Positions 52,733-64,000 of a stretch of 64,000 nt of DNA are shown here, one piece after another. The stretch comes from Epichloe hybrida (lineage: Eukaryota > Ascomycota > Sordariomycetes > Hypocreales > Clavicipitaceae), in the NCBI GenBank assembly GCA_019022495.1, contig JAFEKR010000002.1, positions 2,852,001-2,916,000 of the forward strand, written 5' to 3'. The position numbers and the translations under genes are program-made. The number at the start of each line of letters is the position of its first letter. Position 1 is the first letter of the stretch. The notes below the pieces were generated by a model. That model searched no databases. It saw nothing but the letters and a program-made list of their open reading frames with translations, and had not been told where the DNA came from.

Positions 52733-53321
52733 CAATAACGTTTATAGGCAAATTAATATAAGATATAGTAATAGGTTATAACGATAGTTGAATTTAATCT
52801 ATTTAAGTATTACTTATAGTATAAATTAATATAATTCCCCTTTCCTCTATAACTATAATCATTCTTTCTCTTTATATCTCTTTTATCTTATACCTTATAA
52901 CGTTAGTTAAAGCTCTAAGGCAAACTAAATTTATAACTTATTATTACTTACCTCAAATCTAATTTATTTTACTTAAAATTAGTAAACGTAATTAATGATT
53001 TTTACAAGAGATTATAACCTAATAAACGCACTACGCATTTGCTAGGTAGACTATAGGCAGAGCATTTCATTTCATTACATTACATTGTGTAATGTTTGTA
53101 ATGTAATCTATTTATTACACATGTTATGGACTAGCCCCTAGGCGACTGCAATTGTTACGTGCTAGAATTAATAAGTGGCTTGCCATTACGGATGTGGCCT
53201 AGCACGCGACCTAGAACCCCTTTATTAGACAATAGCTTCAACCTCTAGCTAGTTAAATAAAACAACCTTAATACACTCCTTTAGATCTTACGTTTGATAT
53301 TATAATAAGCAAAGCATTAGA
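52733..53321. other. AT-rich DNA with an inverted piece of the same repeat family
   Basis: 52,750-52,930 carries, in reverse orientation, the internal blocks of the inverted-repeat elements (for example the complement of TTTGCCTTAGAGCTTTAA near 52,900-52,925). No gene; a short GC-balanced stretch is present near 53,120-53,220. Confidence 0.5.
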
Positions 53322-53585
53322 ATACAATACAATACATTACAATACAATACAATACATTACAATCCAATACAACACATTACAATACAATACAATACATTAC
53401 ACAATGCAATACATTACACAATGCAATACATTACACAATACAATACATTACACAATACAATACATTACACAATACAATACATTACACAATACAATACATT
53501 ACACAATACAATACATTACACAATACAATATATCTAAAATTTTACAATACAATACAATACATGTATTATTTGTATTGTTTTGTAA
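53322..53585. repeat. ACAATACAATACATT satellite, partly a regular 17-bp unit
   Basis: Simple repeats of ACAAT/ACATT give way at about 53,392-53,530 to about eight copies of the 17-bp unit CATTACACAATACAATA. The array ends 40 bp before the copia element. It makes a low-complexity open frame (53,404-53,613) that is not a gene. Confidence 0.9.
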
Positions 53586-53626
53586 TTTTTTTTTTTTTTT
53601 AGTTTTAAGTTAAATTCCTTAATTAT

Positions 53627-54451
53627 TGTTAAAAATAAGACCTATTTTTAGCCCTTTTCTAGTTAAAGAACCTTCGTATTACTAGCTTGCTTTTGCAAGT
53701 CTAACAGCTACACTACAGCTGTTAACGGTCGCGAAGGTAGCTATTAATAGCTACGTCACAGCTGTTAACAGCTGCGTCTAACTGTGTGAATAACTAATTA
53801 GTTAATTACATTATAGCTATAAGTGTAGCTATAACTAAGCTACTAGTAATTAAGTAAGCTAGGGTAATATAAGCTAGGGTAATGTAAGCAGGTTACCCTA
53901 CACGTAACTTACCCTATAGCTATCTTTAATAGTAATTTTCTCTTTAACTAAAGGTTATATAAAAGTTTTATATATAGTAAATTAAAGCTTAAAAATAAGG
54001 CTTTCTTTTTATATAAGGTTATTTTTAGGACTAAAAGTTAGTGTATATAGGTTACTAGCTAGTATAGTAGTAAGTTAATTTTTTAATTTTTATATATAAA
54101 TAAATTTTATAGAAAATCAAAAGTAGCCTATAAGACCTTACTAGTAGCCTGGATTCTCTAATATAGTTAGTAAGTCTATGAGAGAAAGAAGATCTTTTTA
54201 ACTAGCTAGATAGCTAGTCCTCTTAACTAATAATAGCTGTATTACTTATATAATATATCTAAAATTAATTCTATTACTTTATAAGATATTATAAAAGTAA
54301 TCTAGATTAAATTCTATTAGTTAATAACTACCACGAACTTCTGTTACGTTACGTTAATTAATTTAACGTTACAGCCCTATTAGTCCCTAACTATAAAGCT
54401 TATACTTATATAGCTATTACTAGCTAGTAACTAGCTCCCTATATCTTAATA
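53627..54451 (+). repeat. 5' LTR of copia copy 3
   Basis: 825 bp, starts TGTTAAAAATAAG, ends ATATCTTAATA. Inner differences from the other LTR are mostly transitions, consistent with RIP after insertion. Confidence 0.95.
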
Positions 54452-54462
54452 GGTTATAAGCC
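54452..54462 (+). other. Primer-binding site of copia copy 3
   Basis: GGTTATAAGCC directly after the 5' LTR; one G-to-A change from the site of copy 1, which matches the anticodon arm of initiator tRNA. Confidence 0.75.
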
Positions 54463-54504
54463 CGGATCTCTCACTATAGATTCCTTTTAGGTCACTTTAT
54501 ATAC

Positions 54505-54795
54505 AAAAATAAAAGACTTCCCTTCTATAAAAAAGGAAGGACTTATAAGAAAAAAGCTTTTCCCTTCTATAAAAAGGAATTAATTATAGCTATAAAAGAC
54601 TTCCCTTCTATAAAAAAGGAAGGATTCGCAAGATAGAAGCTTTTTCCCTTCTATAAAAAGGAATTAATTACAAATACAGAAGACTTCCCTTCTATAAAAA
54701 GGAATTAATTACAAATACAGAAGACTTCCCTTCTATAAAAAAGAAAGGACCCATAAGATAGAAGCTTTTCCCTTCTATAAAAGGAAAATAGATAC
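54505..54795 (+). repeat. Leader tandem repeat of copia copy 3
   Basis: Seven units of about 41 bp with the CTTCCCTTCTATAAAAAAGG core; see copy 2. Confidence 0.85.
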
Positions 54796-54799
54796 TAAA

Positions 54800-57700
54800 G
54801 GAAAGGGAAAGGGACCTGTAATCCCTAACCCTAGTACGCAAGAGGTTCTAAATAACTAGCTAAAAAAGCAGGCTATTAAGCAACAAGCAACTATAGACTA
54901 GTTATTAGAGAAGCTAGAAAGCCTATCTATAACTATAAATAGTTGTATAGAGGGTGTGGAATCTAATAAGCCCGCTAGTTAGCAGCAAGATTAGTAGCCT
55001 ATTTAAGAACAATAAGCTAAATCTAGCTCTGTATAAGTAACCTTTAATAATTTAATTATTAAGGAATTTAATAAGAGGGTTTATAGCTTCCTAGAGACTA
55101 CTAGGCTTAAAGGAGCTAAAAATTTTAAATAATAAAAACAAGCCCTAAATATCTAATTTAGAGCTTTAGGCATGCCTAATTTTCTAGATAATCTAGAGAG
55201 TTCTAGGGCGCTAGGGGATCTAGATTAAGCTATTATCCTTATGTTATTAAGGGATAGTTATATAGAAGGACCCTAAGCCGCTATAACTTAGCAAAAATCA
55301 CCTAAAGAAGCCTATATTTTACTTATAAGGCAATATTTACATAGTGTTAAAATCCAGAGGGGGTCCCTATATTTAGAATTTTATAACCTAAATTTTCAAG
55401 AGTTTAAGGGGACTCTAGAGTCCTTTAATACAGTCTTTAATAATCTACTAGCTAGATTATTAATTTTAGGGGTCCTAATTGCTCTAATAGATTAGGTTAA
55501 TTAATATTTTTAATACCTAAAATCAACCTTCCCTTAGTAAGCTAAAAGGCAATAATTTAGTATATATACAAATAGGGCTATAGGGGCTTCCCTAAATACC
55601 CTAAATCTTTAATTTTTAATAGCAGACCTTCTAGTAAAGCAGAGGGATAAATTATCTATAGTATCTAAAGCCCTAAATTATAGGGCTAAAAACCTTAAAA
55701 AGGGTGCTAAAGAAAAAGAAAAGGCCCCTAAGGATTAGAAGAAGAAAGAAGGCTCTAAAGAAAATAAGGGCTTTTCTAATTCTAATTCTTCTTCTAATAA
55801 GAAGAAGAAAAAGAAGCAAAAAGGTTAAAAATCAGATAAAAAGGATAATAAAGAGACCTCTCTAGAGGGATCTTTTATGCTAGGAAATTACAACCTTTCT
55901 AATAGTGCTCTTAAACTATATAAGAAGCCTAGCCTTTATAAGACTAGTTATAAGAGCTTTAGTAATAGTAGCTCTAATTCTAGCTCTAGTAAATCGGATA
56001 ATGAAAATCAAGAAATTAAAACCTTAAATAGTTTTAATTATTATAGCAAAGACATAAAAAAGGCCTTATTATATAATATAGGTTTAACTATATTTATAGT
56101 TAATTCTAGGGAGGTCTTTAGGGATTATACCCCCTATAAAAAGGGGGAATCTAACCCTATAATAACTAGTGGTGGCCTTATTTATGCTAAGGGCCATGGT
56201 AGTGCTGTTTTTAAGGTCTTATATTAGAAAAATCCAGTAAGATATAGGACCTTAGTGCTTAAAGATACGCTATATTTTCCTTAGCTTAATATTAATATAG
56301 TTAGTGGACTTACGCACTATATATCTAGTGGTTGCCTTATAAAAAACCTACTTTATCTTAAAGATAGGTCTCTTATTATAACCCTAGATATAGAAAAACA
56401 TAGTTTTTTCTTTCACGTTAAAAACCAATCTACGCCTAAGTTATCTAAAGGGCCTTATAATAACTTGCATTATATCTAACCTTTTACCTACGCTGCTTTT
56501 AAGGGTTATAGTTACCCTATAAAGGTCTAAATTCCCTCTAAAAAGCTAGATTAGGCTTCTAATTTAGACAAAATTAATGAAAATAATAATAATATTAAAG
56601 AAATCATACGGGATAATTTAGGGGAATTAGTCCCTTCTTCTTTGCCTATAGCCCTAGGTTAGGTCCCTTATAAATCTAAGAAAATAGATTTAGGGGTGTT
56701 AGAGGGCCCTAGTAGAGAAAAAGGGTCCCTAATACCTCTCTAAGAGGCCTATGGTTCTTAAGGGGCCTAGCAAGGGACTAGTAAAGAGAGCCCTAGTCTA
56801 GATCCTAATTTAGACCCTAAGGATCTTTAATATTAACGGTTATTAGAACTAGCTAGCCTATGGCATATATGATTAGGGCACCTAGGTCTTCCTTTACTAA
56901 AGAAAACTAGCCTTATAACTAAAGGAATCCCTAATTTTTCTAAAATTAAGGATAAGGATTTTAGATGTATTACTTATGACTAATCTAAGGTAGTTAGAAG
57001 ACCTAGGAAATTAGCTATCCCTAACCCCCCAAGAGCTCTAGATCGAATAGAGGGGGATACGCTAAAAATCAGCCTTACGCCGTACAATAAGTAGTTAATT
57101 TGCTTATTTCTAGTTAATTAAAAGACTAGATATAAGTGAGTTATCTTATTACCTAATAAGGAAAGCCTAACTATTTATAAGGCTATTAAAGGCTTCTTTA
57201 GAGGGCTTAAAAATCAACTAGGTCAATATCCTAGGCACCTTCACTTCAATGGGGACCAAGAAATCAATTCTAGTTGTTAAGCTTAGTTAAATTCTAAAGG
57301 GATTAAATTTATAACTTCTAGTCCCTATATCTATAAGCAAAATAGATTAGCAGAACGTTCAATTTATACTATTCTAGATCAATTAAGGGCTACTATCTAG
57401 TAGGCAAAATTACCGTTATTTTTATAGTATTTTATATTACCTATAGTTATTAACCTTATTAATATAACTACTAATACCACTAAGGATGAAAGCCCTAAAC
57501 AACTACTATCTAGGGAGCTAAATCAGCCTTATACAACTAATATTAGCAGTATTAGAGCTATAGGATCTCACTATAAGATTCTAATCCCCCTAGAAAAATA
57601 ACCTAAAGCCTAGAAGTTAGTAGCTAAGACTATCCCTAGAAGGCTTTTAGCTACACTAGGTTCTAACACCTACCTAGTGTACATCCCCTCTTAAAGGCTA

Positions 57701-59760
57701 GTTATAAAGACTAGCTTTATAAAGATTATAAAACCTATAGGCCCTGTTTCTAAAGGCTTACCTAGGATTTCTATAGGGAATAACCCTTTAGAAGGGGAAA
57801 ATAATCTAGAAAATAAAAATCAACAAAATCTAGATCAAGGTTCAAAGGATTACCCTATAGATAACATAGGTATCCCTATAGGTTAAGAAAAACCACCTAT
57901 AAGCCCTGAAAAACCCCCTAAAGACCTAATTCCAGCGGATTCCATATAGGCGCAGCCTATAACTCAACCAGGAAATTAGATTTTGACTTCGGACCTTGAT
58001 TTTGATAAAATTATTAATTTTAACCCTAATATTAACCCTATAGATATTAATATTAGTTCCCCTTCTTCTCTAGATTTTATAAAAGAAATCTGCTTTAAGG
58101 TATAGGAGAAGCTAAAGAAAAAGAATCCTATTAGCCCTAAACCTAAGACCTAGAAGCAAGCTATATCTAGCCCTAAAAGGGATAAATAGATAAAAGCTAC
58201 GTATAAGGAATATAAATAGCTTCTAAAGGCTAGTACTTTTAAATTTATAGGGAAAGACTAAATCCCTAAGGGCTAAAAAGTACTAAAGAATAAGCTTATT
58301 TATAAGCTTAAAAAGGATAAAGAAAATAATCCTTTAAAATATAAGGCTTAACTTATTACTAAGGGATTTATGTAAATCAAAGGCCTAGATTACCTAGAGA
58401 CCTTTGCTACCATAAGCATTCCCCCTAGTTAGAGAATTTTACTAGCCCTAGCAGCTTAGAATAACTAGGAAATCAAATAAATCAATTTTATAGGAGCTTT
58501 TCTTAATAGTAAGCTATAATAATAGATTTATATAGTTATTCTAGACAGGTTTATTAAATTCCTTAAAGCAAATCCTAAACTAGCTAAATTAGCTAAAAGT
58601 TTTAGCTAGAAACCTTCTAAAGATCAAGTAATTTTATTATAGAAGTCTTTATATAGCCTAAAACAAAGCTTAAGGGAGTAGCAACAAGCACTAATATTAG
58701 TGCTTAAATCCCTAGGATTTAACCCTTTAATATCTAACCTAGCTATCTTCTTTAATTCTTTAACCAAAACCTTTATCATTACGTACGTTAATAACTACCT
58801 TCTAATTAGACTGGATTTATCTTATATCTAAAGACTTAAAAAGAAACTTCATAAAGTCTATCTAATAGAAGATAGGGGCCTAGCTAAATTCTTCTTAGGG
58901 GTTCAAATTATATAAGATAAGCCTAATAGAATACTAAAAATCCACTAATCTTAGTATATATTAGAAGCCTTAAAACAATTTAATATACTAGATAGTAAGC
59001 CTATTAGTATACCTCTTTAGCTAGGCGTTTTAGCTACGCAAATAACTAAGCCTCTAATAGCTAGCGAAATCAAGCTTTATTAGTGTATTATAAGGACTAT
59101 AATATACCTAATGTTGCTTACAAGGCCTAATACAGCTTTTACGTTATAGTAGTTATTTACTATACTAGCTAGTCCTTATATAAAGCACCTAAAAGCAGCT
59201 AAAAATCTTTTAAGGTATCTATTAGGGACTAGATTCCTTACTATAATCTATAGGGGAGACCCTAAAGGTATAGCTAGCAAAAGCCTAATAGGTTATTGTA
59301 ATAGTAATTTTGCAGGGGATAAAAAGACCTTAAAATTAACCTATGCTTATCTATTTAAGCTAGCTAGCAGGCCTATTAGCTAGAAATTAAAGAAAGCTAG
59401 TACAATAGCTCTATTAACACTAGAAGCTAAAGCTAACGCTATCTATAAGACCTTCCGGGAGCTTCAGTGGCTTTAGGGCTTATTTAAGAAGCTAAAAACC
59501 CCTATATCTCCCCCTATCTAGATATATTATAATAATCAAGGCGCTATAACTACTGCTTATAACCCTACTTTACATAGTTATATAAAGCATACCTTACTAA
59601 AGTTTAACTATATTAGGTAATAGGTTTTAGAGGGTTTAGCTAAAATTAAATATCTAGATATAAAGTTAATGCCTACAGATAGTCTTATAAAACCTCTTTC
59701 TAGACCTCTTTATTAGGCTTTTATTAAGCTTCTAGGGCTTAATAATTACTAAACTAATAA
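54800..59760 (+). pseudogene. gag-pol remnant of copia copy 3
   Basis: Order gag (54,800-55,870), protease (LLYNIGLTIFI in place of L-L-Y-D-T-G-S-T, near 56,068-56,100), pre-integrase (about 56,850-56,990), integrase (57,000-57,370), RT and RNase H. The RT catalytic block reads YVNN at 58,784-58,795, where copy 1 has YVDD. The only long open stretch is 55,877-56,227. Both protease and RT active sites are destroyed by G-to-A or C-to-T changes. Confidence 0.85.
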
Positions 59761-59949
59761 CTAATTCCCTTTAATAGGGAACCAAAAATAACGTTAAAAA
59801 GGGAGCTATATTTAATAATAGCTAGGAGTTTAAAAAGGGGGTCTTTTATCTTTTCCTATTTTTCCCTTTTATCTATTATTATTAAAAGTTATTGTTTCTT
59901 ACCCTATAGTCTCTTTATACACTTCTAATTGCTTGAATGTAATTCTTTT

Positions 59950-59959
59950 GTAAAGGGGG
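59950..59959 (+). other. Polypurine tract of copia copy 3
   Basis: GTAAAGGGGG directly before the 3' LTR; copy 1 has GTAGAGGGGG. Confidence 0.85.
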
Positions 59960-60784
59960 TGTTAAAAATAAGACCTATTTTTAGCCCTTTTCTAGTTAAA
60001 GAACTTTCTTATTACTAGCTTGCTTTTGCAAGTCTAATAGCTACACTGTAGCTATTAACGGTCGTGAAGGTAGCTATTAATAGCTATATCGCAGCTGTTA
60101 ACAGCTGCGTCTAACTGTGTGGATAACTAATTAGTTAATTACATTATAGCTGCAAGTGTAGCTATAACTAAGCCACTAGTAATTAGGTAAGCTAGGGTGA
60201 TATAAGCTAGGGTGATATAAGCAGGTTACCTTACATGTAACTTACCCTATAGCTATCTTTAATAGCGATTTTCTCTTTAACTAAAGGTTATATAAAAGTT
60301 TTATATATAGCAAATTAAAGCTTAAAGATAGGGCTTTCTTTTTATATAAGGTTATTTTTAGGACTAAAAGTTAGTGTATATAGGTTACTAGCTAGTATAG
60401 TAGTAAGTTGATTTTTTAATTTTTATATATAAATAAATTTTATAGAAAATTAAAAGTAGCCTGTAAGACCCTGCTAGTGGCCTAGATTCTCTAATATAGT
60501 TAGTAGGTCTATAAGAGAAAGAAGATCTTTTTAACTAGCTAGATAGCTAGTTCTCTTAACTAATAATAGCCGCATTGCCTATATAATATATCTAAAATTA
60601 ATTCTATTACTTTATAAGATATTATAAAAGTAATCTAGATTAAATTATATTAGTTAATAACTGCCATAAACTTCCGTTACGTTACGTTAATTAATTTAAC
60701 GTTGCGGCCCTATTGGTCCCTGACCGTAGAGCTTGCACTTGTACAGCTGTTGCCAGCTGGCAACTAGCTCCCTACATCTTAATA
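59960..60784 (+). repeat. 3' LTR of copia copy 3
   Basis: 825 bp, same boundaries as the 5' LTR; retains somewhat more G and C (for example GTTGCCAGCTGGCAAC near 60,749) than the 5' LTR. Confidence 0.95.
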
Positions 60785-60804
60785 ATTATAAGGTATATAT
60801 AGTT

Positions 60805-60873
60805 TATATAATAGCTTATAATAGCTTATAATAGCTTATAATAGCTTATAATAGCTTATAATAGCTTATAATA
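60805..60873. repeat. AGCTTATAAT decamer array
   Basis: About six tandem decamers of the same kind as the 2,811-3,110 satellite, continuing after the solo LTR at 61,076-61,110. The solo LTR inserted into this array. Confidence 0.9.
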
Positions 60874-61075
60874 TGTGAGAACAAAGGGATAGCTAGGCAA
60901 GAGGTATGGGGGCGTTCGTATATTGACTGAAGCTTGCTAGGTCTAAGTGTGTTGTGCGTGCGAGTCGCTAACTTATAGGTAGTGACTCGCCAGTGTCACG
61001 TGGACCTAGCCCTAGGGCGTGGTGCGCCCGCCTGGTGGTGCGCTAGCGCGCTGGTGTTGTGAGTAGGGCCTCACA
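60874..61075. mobile_element. Solo LTR, 202 bp, almost unmutated
   Basis: Starts TGTGAGAACAAAGGG and ends GGCCTCACA, flanked by the 5-bp duplication TAATA (60,869-60,873 and 61,076-61,080). It is rich in CpG and GC (for example GCGCTAGCGCGC near 61,040), unlike everything around it. The same LTR in mutated form lies at 61,112-61,313. No internal region is attached, so it is a solo LTR from recombination. Confidence 0.85.
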
Positions 61076-61111
61076 TAATAGCTTATAATAGCTTATAATA
61101 GCTTATAATAG

Positions 61112-61313
61112 TGTGAGAACAAAGGGATAGCTAGGCAAGAGGTATAGGGGCGTTCGTATATTAACTAAAGCTTGCTAGGTCTAAGTGTATTATGCGTGCG
61201 AGTTACTAACTTATAGCTAGTAACTTACTAGTATTACGTAAACCTAGCCCTAGGGCGTGGTATGCTTACCTAGTAGTACACTAATACGCTAGTGTTATAA
61301 GTAAGGCCTTATA
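61112..61313 (-). repeat. 3' LTR of a gypsy element, RIP-mutated
   Basis: 202 bp, aligned without gaps to the solo LTR. Differences are almost all C-to-T or G-to-A; one G/C difference was noted. The far end TTATA corresponds to TCACA. Next to it the element strand reads AAAGTAAGGGGGTAAT, a purine-rich primer-like tract. Confidence 0.8.
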
Positions 61314-64000
61314 ATTACCCCCTTACTTTTAGCTAGGCTCTTAAATAGCTTTTAGTAAGTACTATATAGCTATTTACTAAGTAGTAGCTATACTAAAATA
61401 ATAATAAATAACACTAGTGTTTAAGTATAAATTCACCTATAACTCCCTATTATATTACTAACTTTTCCCTTTCTTATTTATAGTAAACTTTTCCCTAGAT
61501 ACTATTATATTATTAGTTACTATAACTTTACCTTTATTACTTACCTTATTATTAGAATAGAATTAGATAGGGAAAGCGTTAAGAGCATTATTATTATAGC
61601 TATTCCTAATATTTATTTAAGAGGATATTCCTATATATATTATTTACGTATAGGTTACGCGGACTTTAAGAAAAATCCTCTAGCTAAGCCTAATATCCCT
61701 TAGATTAACTATTAATTCCCTAGTATGCTAATTACTATTATTAAAGGGAAATATTTAAAGCATTATATCTAGTGTATTAAATATAGTAATACTTATAAGA
61801 TAGTAAGTATATTATATTCTTTACTCTTTTAGTCCCTAATTACCTATATCTCTCTAGGTAATACTAACTATATAAGAGGATTTTTTAGATTTTCTTACTA
61901 CCCTTAATTAGGTAAAAACTTTAATAGATACCCTAAGTAATTAGGACCCTAATAACCTTAATAATTATATATTTTCTAAGGTAACTTACCACTATTTTAG
62001 CACCTATTATCTAAACCTTATTTTAGGGTTTAATTATACTAATATAGCTTATTATATTTCCTTTAGTTTAACTAGGGCTACTAAGGTCTATTAGGTATGT
62101 TTTATTATATATTCTCTAGGCCTTTGCTTACTCCCTAGGTAGGCTACTTTAGCTATATATAATTAGTATATTATTTCACACTAGTAACTTTTAGTTACTA
62201 TATATCCTACCCTTACCCTAGGGATTATAAGTTATTACTTCTTCTTTACTACTTATTTACTAACTTTTATAGCTAAACTATGCTATATATTATAATTCCT
62301 AGAAGAGAAAAATAACTTTATAGCTATAATATTATAATCTAGGATTTATACCCTAGGGGGTAGTAAAGCACTAGTTTTTCTAGGTAATAAAGGTAGTGGT
62401 TTAGGAGAATAAAAGTAAGGGTGCTAAGTACCTCCTTTATAATAGTATTATTTTAATATATAAGGGGGTAACTATAGAAGGGTTTCCTATAAGACTCCCT
62501 TCCTTATAGGTATCTTTTCTTTTATTATTTAGTAAATAATCTAATAAGGGTTTTAATTAGAGTGTAATAGTAGCTAATAAGGCTAGGCTTTTTTTATAAT
62601 TACCTTATCCCTTATTACTTATAACTTACTTATATCTTGCTATACTTTCTACTTATTTTACTTTAATAAAAAGCTTAAATTATATGTTAAGCGCTTTCTA
62701 TATCTTCTAACGCTACTTATTAATTATATTTGCTTAGCTAGCCCTTTTATTTTACTAGGTATTTATTACCTTTATATATTTTCCTATAATCCCTAACTTC
62801 TTTAACTTTAAACTTATTATTATTATCTTTAAGGTCTAGTATTAGCATATCCTTATCTAGGGCGCCTTCCTAGTAATTCTATAGCTTTAATAGGCTAATA
62901 TAAAATATATTATATAGTTAGCTATACTTATTAGGTAGCGCTAGTTAGTACGCTTATTTACCTATAGTATTAAGTATCTAAAATAGCCTAATAAATCTTA
63001 GGTTTAGCTTCTATTTTATATCCTTAAGCCTAATATTCTTTACTAATAGTAGTACTAAGTCTTCTCTTTTTAAGGTTATTAGCTAATATCTCTAGTTATA
63101 GTACTTTACCTATACTTTAGTAGCCCTTGCCTAGTTATATACTAGTTTCTCCCTAACCTTATATAGCTTTTTAATATATATATAAGCCTCTAGGACCTCC
63201 CTCTCTATACTCTTACCCTTAAAAGTAAGGTAAAACTTAAGTAAATAGCCTATAAGAGTGTAGTTAGGGAAGTAGCCTATTATCCTATTAATAGTATTAT
63301 TATATATAAATTAGGCTATTAGGAGTAGCTTTAGCTATAGTTATTAGTTCTCTTTAATAAAATATTATAAGTAATACTTAAGTACCTAATTTATTCTCTC
63401 TATTTACCTATTAGTTTAGGGGTAAAATACTATTAAAAGCCTTTACTTTATATATAACTAGTAATATATCTCTAACTAAAATTAGCTTATAAATACTAAC
63501 CCTCTATTAGATATAATACCCTCTAGCGCTCTAAATTATAGCTTAATCTCCTTATAGAATAACTTTACTAATTTAGCTATATTAATTATAGTCTTTATAA
63601 GAAGGAAGATAAAGTACTTAGTAAATTAGTTTATAATTACTAGAATTATATTAGTTTCTTACTTACCTAGCTATACTAGTAGTAAACCTATAATAAAGTC
63701 TATTAAAATCTCTGCTTATAGTTACCTTAGTATTAGTAGTAATTTAAGGCTTCTATAGGGGTAGTGCTATCTTACTACTACATACTAGCATACTCCGTAG
63801 CTAGATATATAGTCTAAAATAGCTTTACTTATTACTAGCTACTAATAGTAATATTTTAGTAGCTTTAAAGTATGTTTAGTCCTAAAGTAACTTACTAATA
63901 GATTATTATAGTATAGCTATAGAAGCTTCTATTATAAGATAGGCTCCTATAGAATAACTACCTAGTCTTTATATATTAGGAGGCCCCTTATACTATATAA
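61112..64000 (-). mobile_element. Degraded Ty3/gypsy element, 3' part, runs off the window
   Basis: Reading the minus strand and allowing RIP changes, 63,001-63,170 resembles the integrase C-terminal GPY/F region (KYYNQRY, REDLVLL, KNIRLK). Around 63,470-63,700 lies an integrase core (VIIN-FTKYFIFLPSYKD-like at 63,595-63,650, then a G-x-x-S/Y-D-R-like end near 63,500). Stops are frequent. The order, with integrase nearest the LTR at 61,112-61,313, is that of gypsy (RT upstream, here to the right). The segment 61,314-63,000 between them is AT-rich with no family detail visible. Confidence 0.65.

Larger units (their letters stand above)
53627..60784 (+). mobile_element. Complete Ty1/copia element, copy 3, strongly RIP-degraded
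   Basis: 7,158 bp on the plus strand with two LTRs of equal length (825 bp) and a perfect target duplication, ATTAT at 53,622-53,626 and 60,785-60,789. Same family and gene order as 6,688-13,793. Compared with copy 1, amino-acid changes are of the kind caused by C-to-T and G-to-A transitions (Gly to Ser, Pro to Leu, His to Tyr, Asp to Asn, Glu to Lys, Met to Ile), and nearly every former Gln codon is a stop. It is inactive. Confidence 0.95.

Noticed and set aside
53404..53613. Gln/Tyr/Thr-rich 69-residue protein
   Set aside because: Reading frame through a 17-bp satellite; not divisible by three and no conservation expected.

Overview
The window looks like a filamentous ascomycete chromosome segment. 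Genes carry short introns (45-133 bp) with GTRNGT-like donors, core promoters are pyrimidine-rich, and the window holds Nop9, Nfu1, HIT-finger and fungal sugar-transporter families. Two AT-rich blocks of old transposons bear the marks of repeat-induced point mutation (RIP). Sordariomycetes, perhaps Hypocreales, is my inference from gene style and from the frequent TACGGAGTA/GTACATGTA words; no marker gene in the window proves it. All exon boundaries were placed by eye from splice signals, phase and protein continuity.

Layout. 1-15,040 is an AT-rich block: a Tad1-like LINE (minus strand), a long imperfect inverted repeat (2,611-6,267) enclosing a 5' fragment of a Ty1/copia element that itself carries a SINE-like insert, and a complete but degenerate copia element (6,688-13,793, minus strand). 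15,041-48,100 is a GC-balanced gene island. 48,120-64,000 is a second AT-rich block with a family of inverted-repeat elements, a second complete copia element (53,627-60,784, plus strand), a nearly unmutated solo LTR and a degraded Ty3/gypsy element running off the right edge.

The island begins with about 3 kb of gene-free, microsatellite-rich DNA. Genes in order: conserved serine-rich fungal protein (+), Nop9 (-), group II PLP decarboxylase (-), Ras-like GTPase (+), AMMECR1-domain protein (-), small secreted protein (+), acetamidase-like protein (-), disordered hypothetical protein (+), HIT zinc-finger protein (-), Nfu1 (+), a broken gene or pseudogene (+), transketolase/dihydroxyacetone-synthase-like enzyme (-), aldo-keto reductase (+), MFS sugar transporter (-). 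Most are housekeeping. The last three form a compact set at the isochore edge: the synthase and the reductase are divergent across a 588-bp promoter that contains an 11-bp minisatellite, and the transporter faces the reductase. Sugar uptake, ketol transfer and carbonyl reduction could form a small carbohydrate or C1 pathway (inference).

Most notable items: the acetamidase-like protein appears to have lost the catalytic lysine (Lys to Glu) while keeping the spacing of both catalytic serines; all three copia copies share a hairpin-forming tandem repeat in the leader and a primer site matching the anticodon arm of initiator tRNA; and the two nearby 202-bp LTR copies are a striking mutated/unmutated pair.
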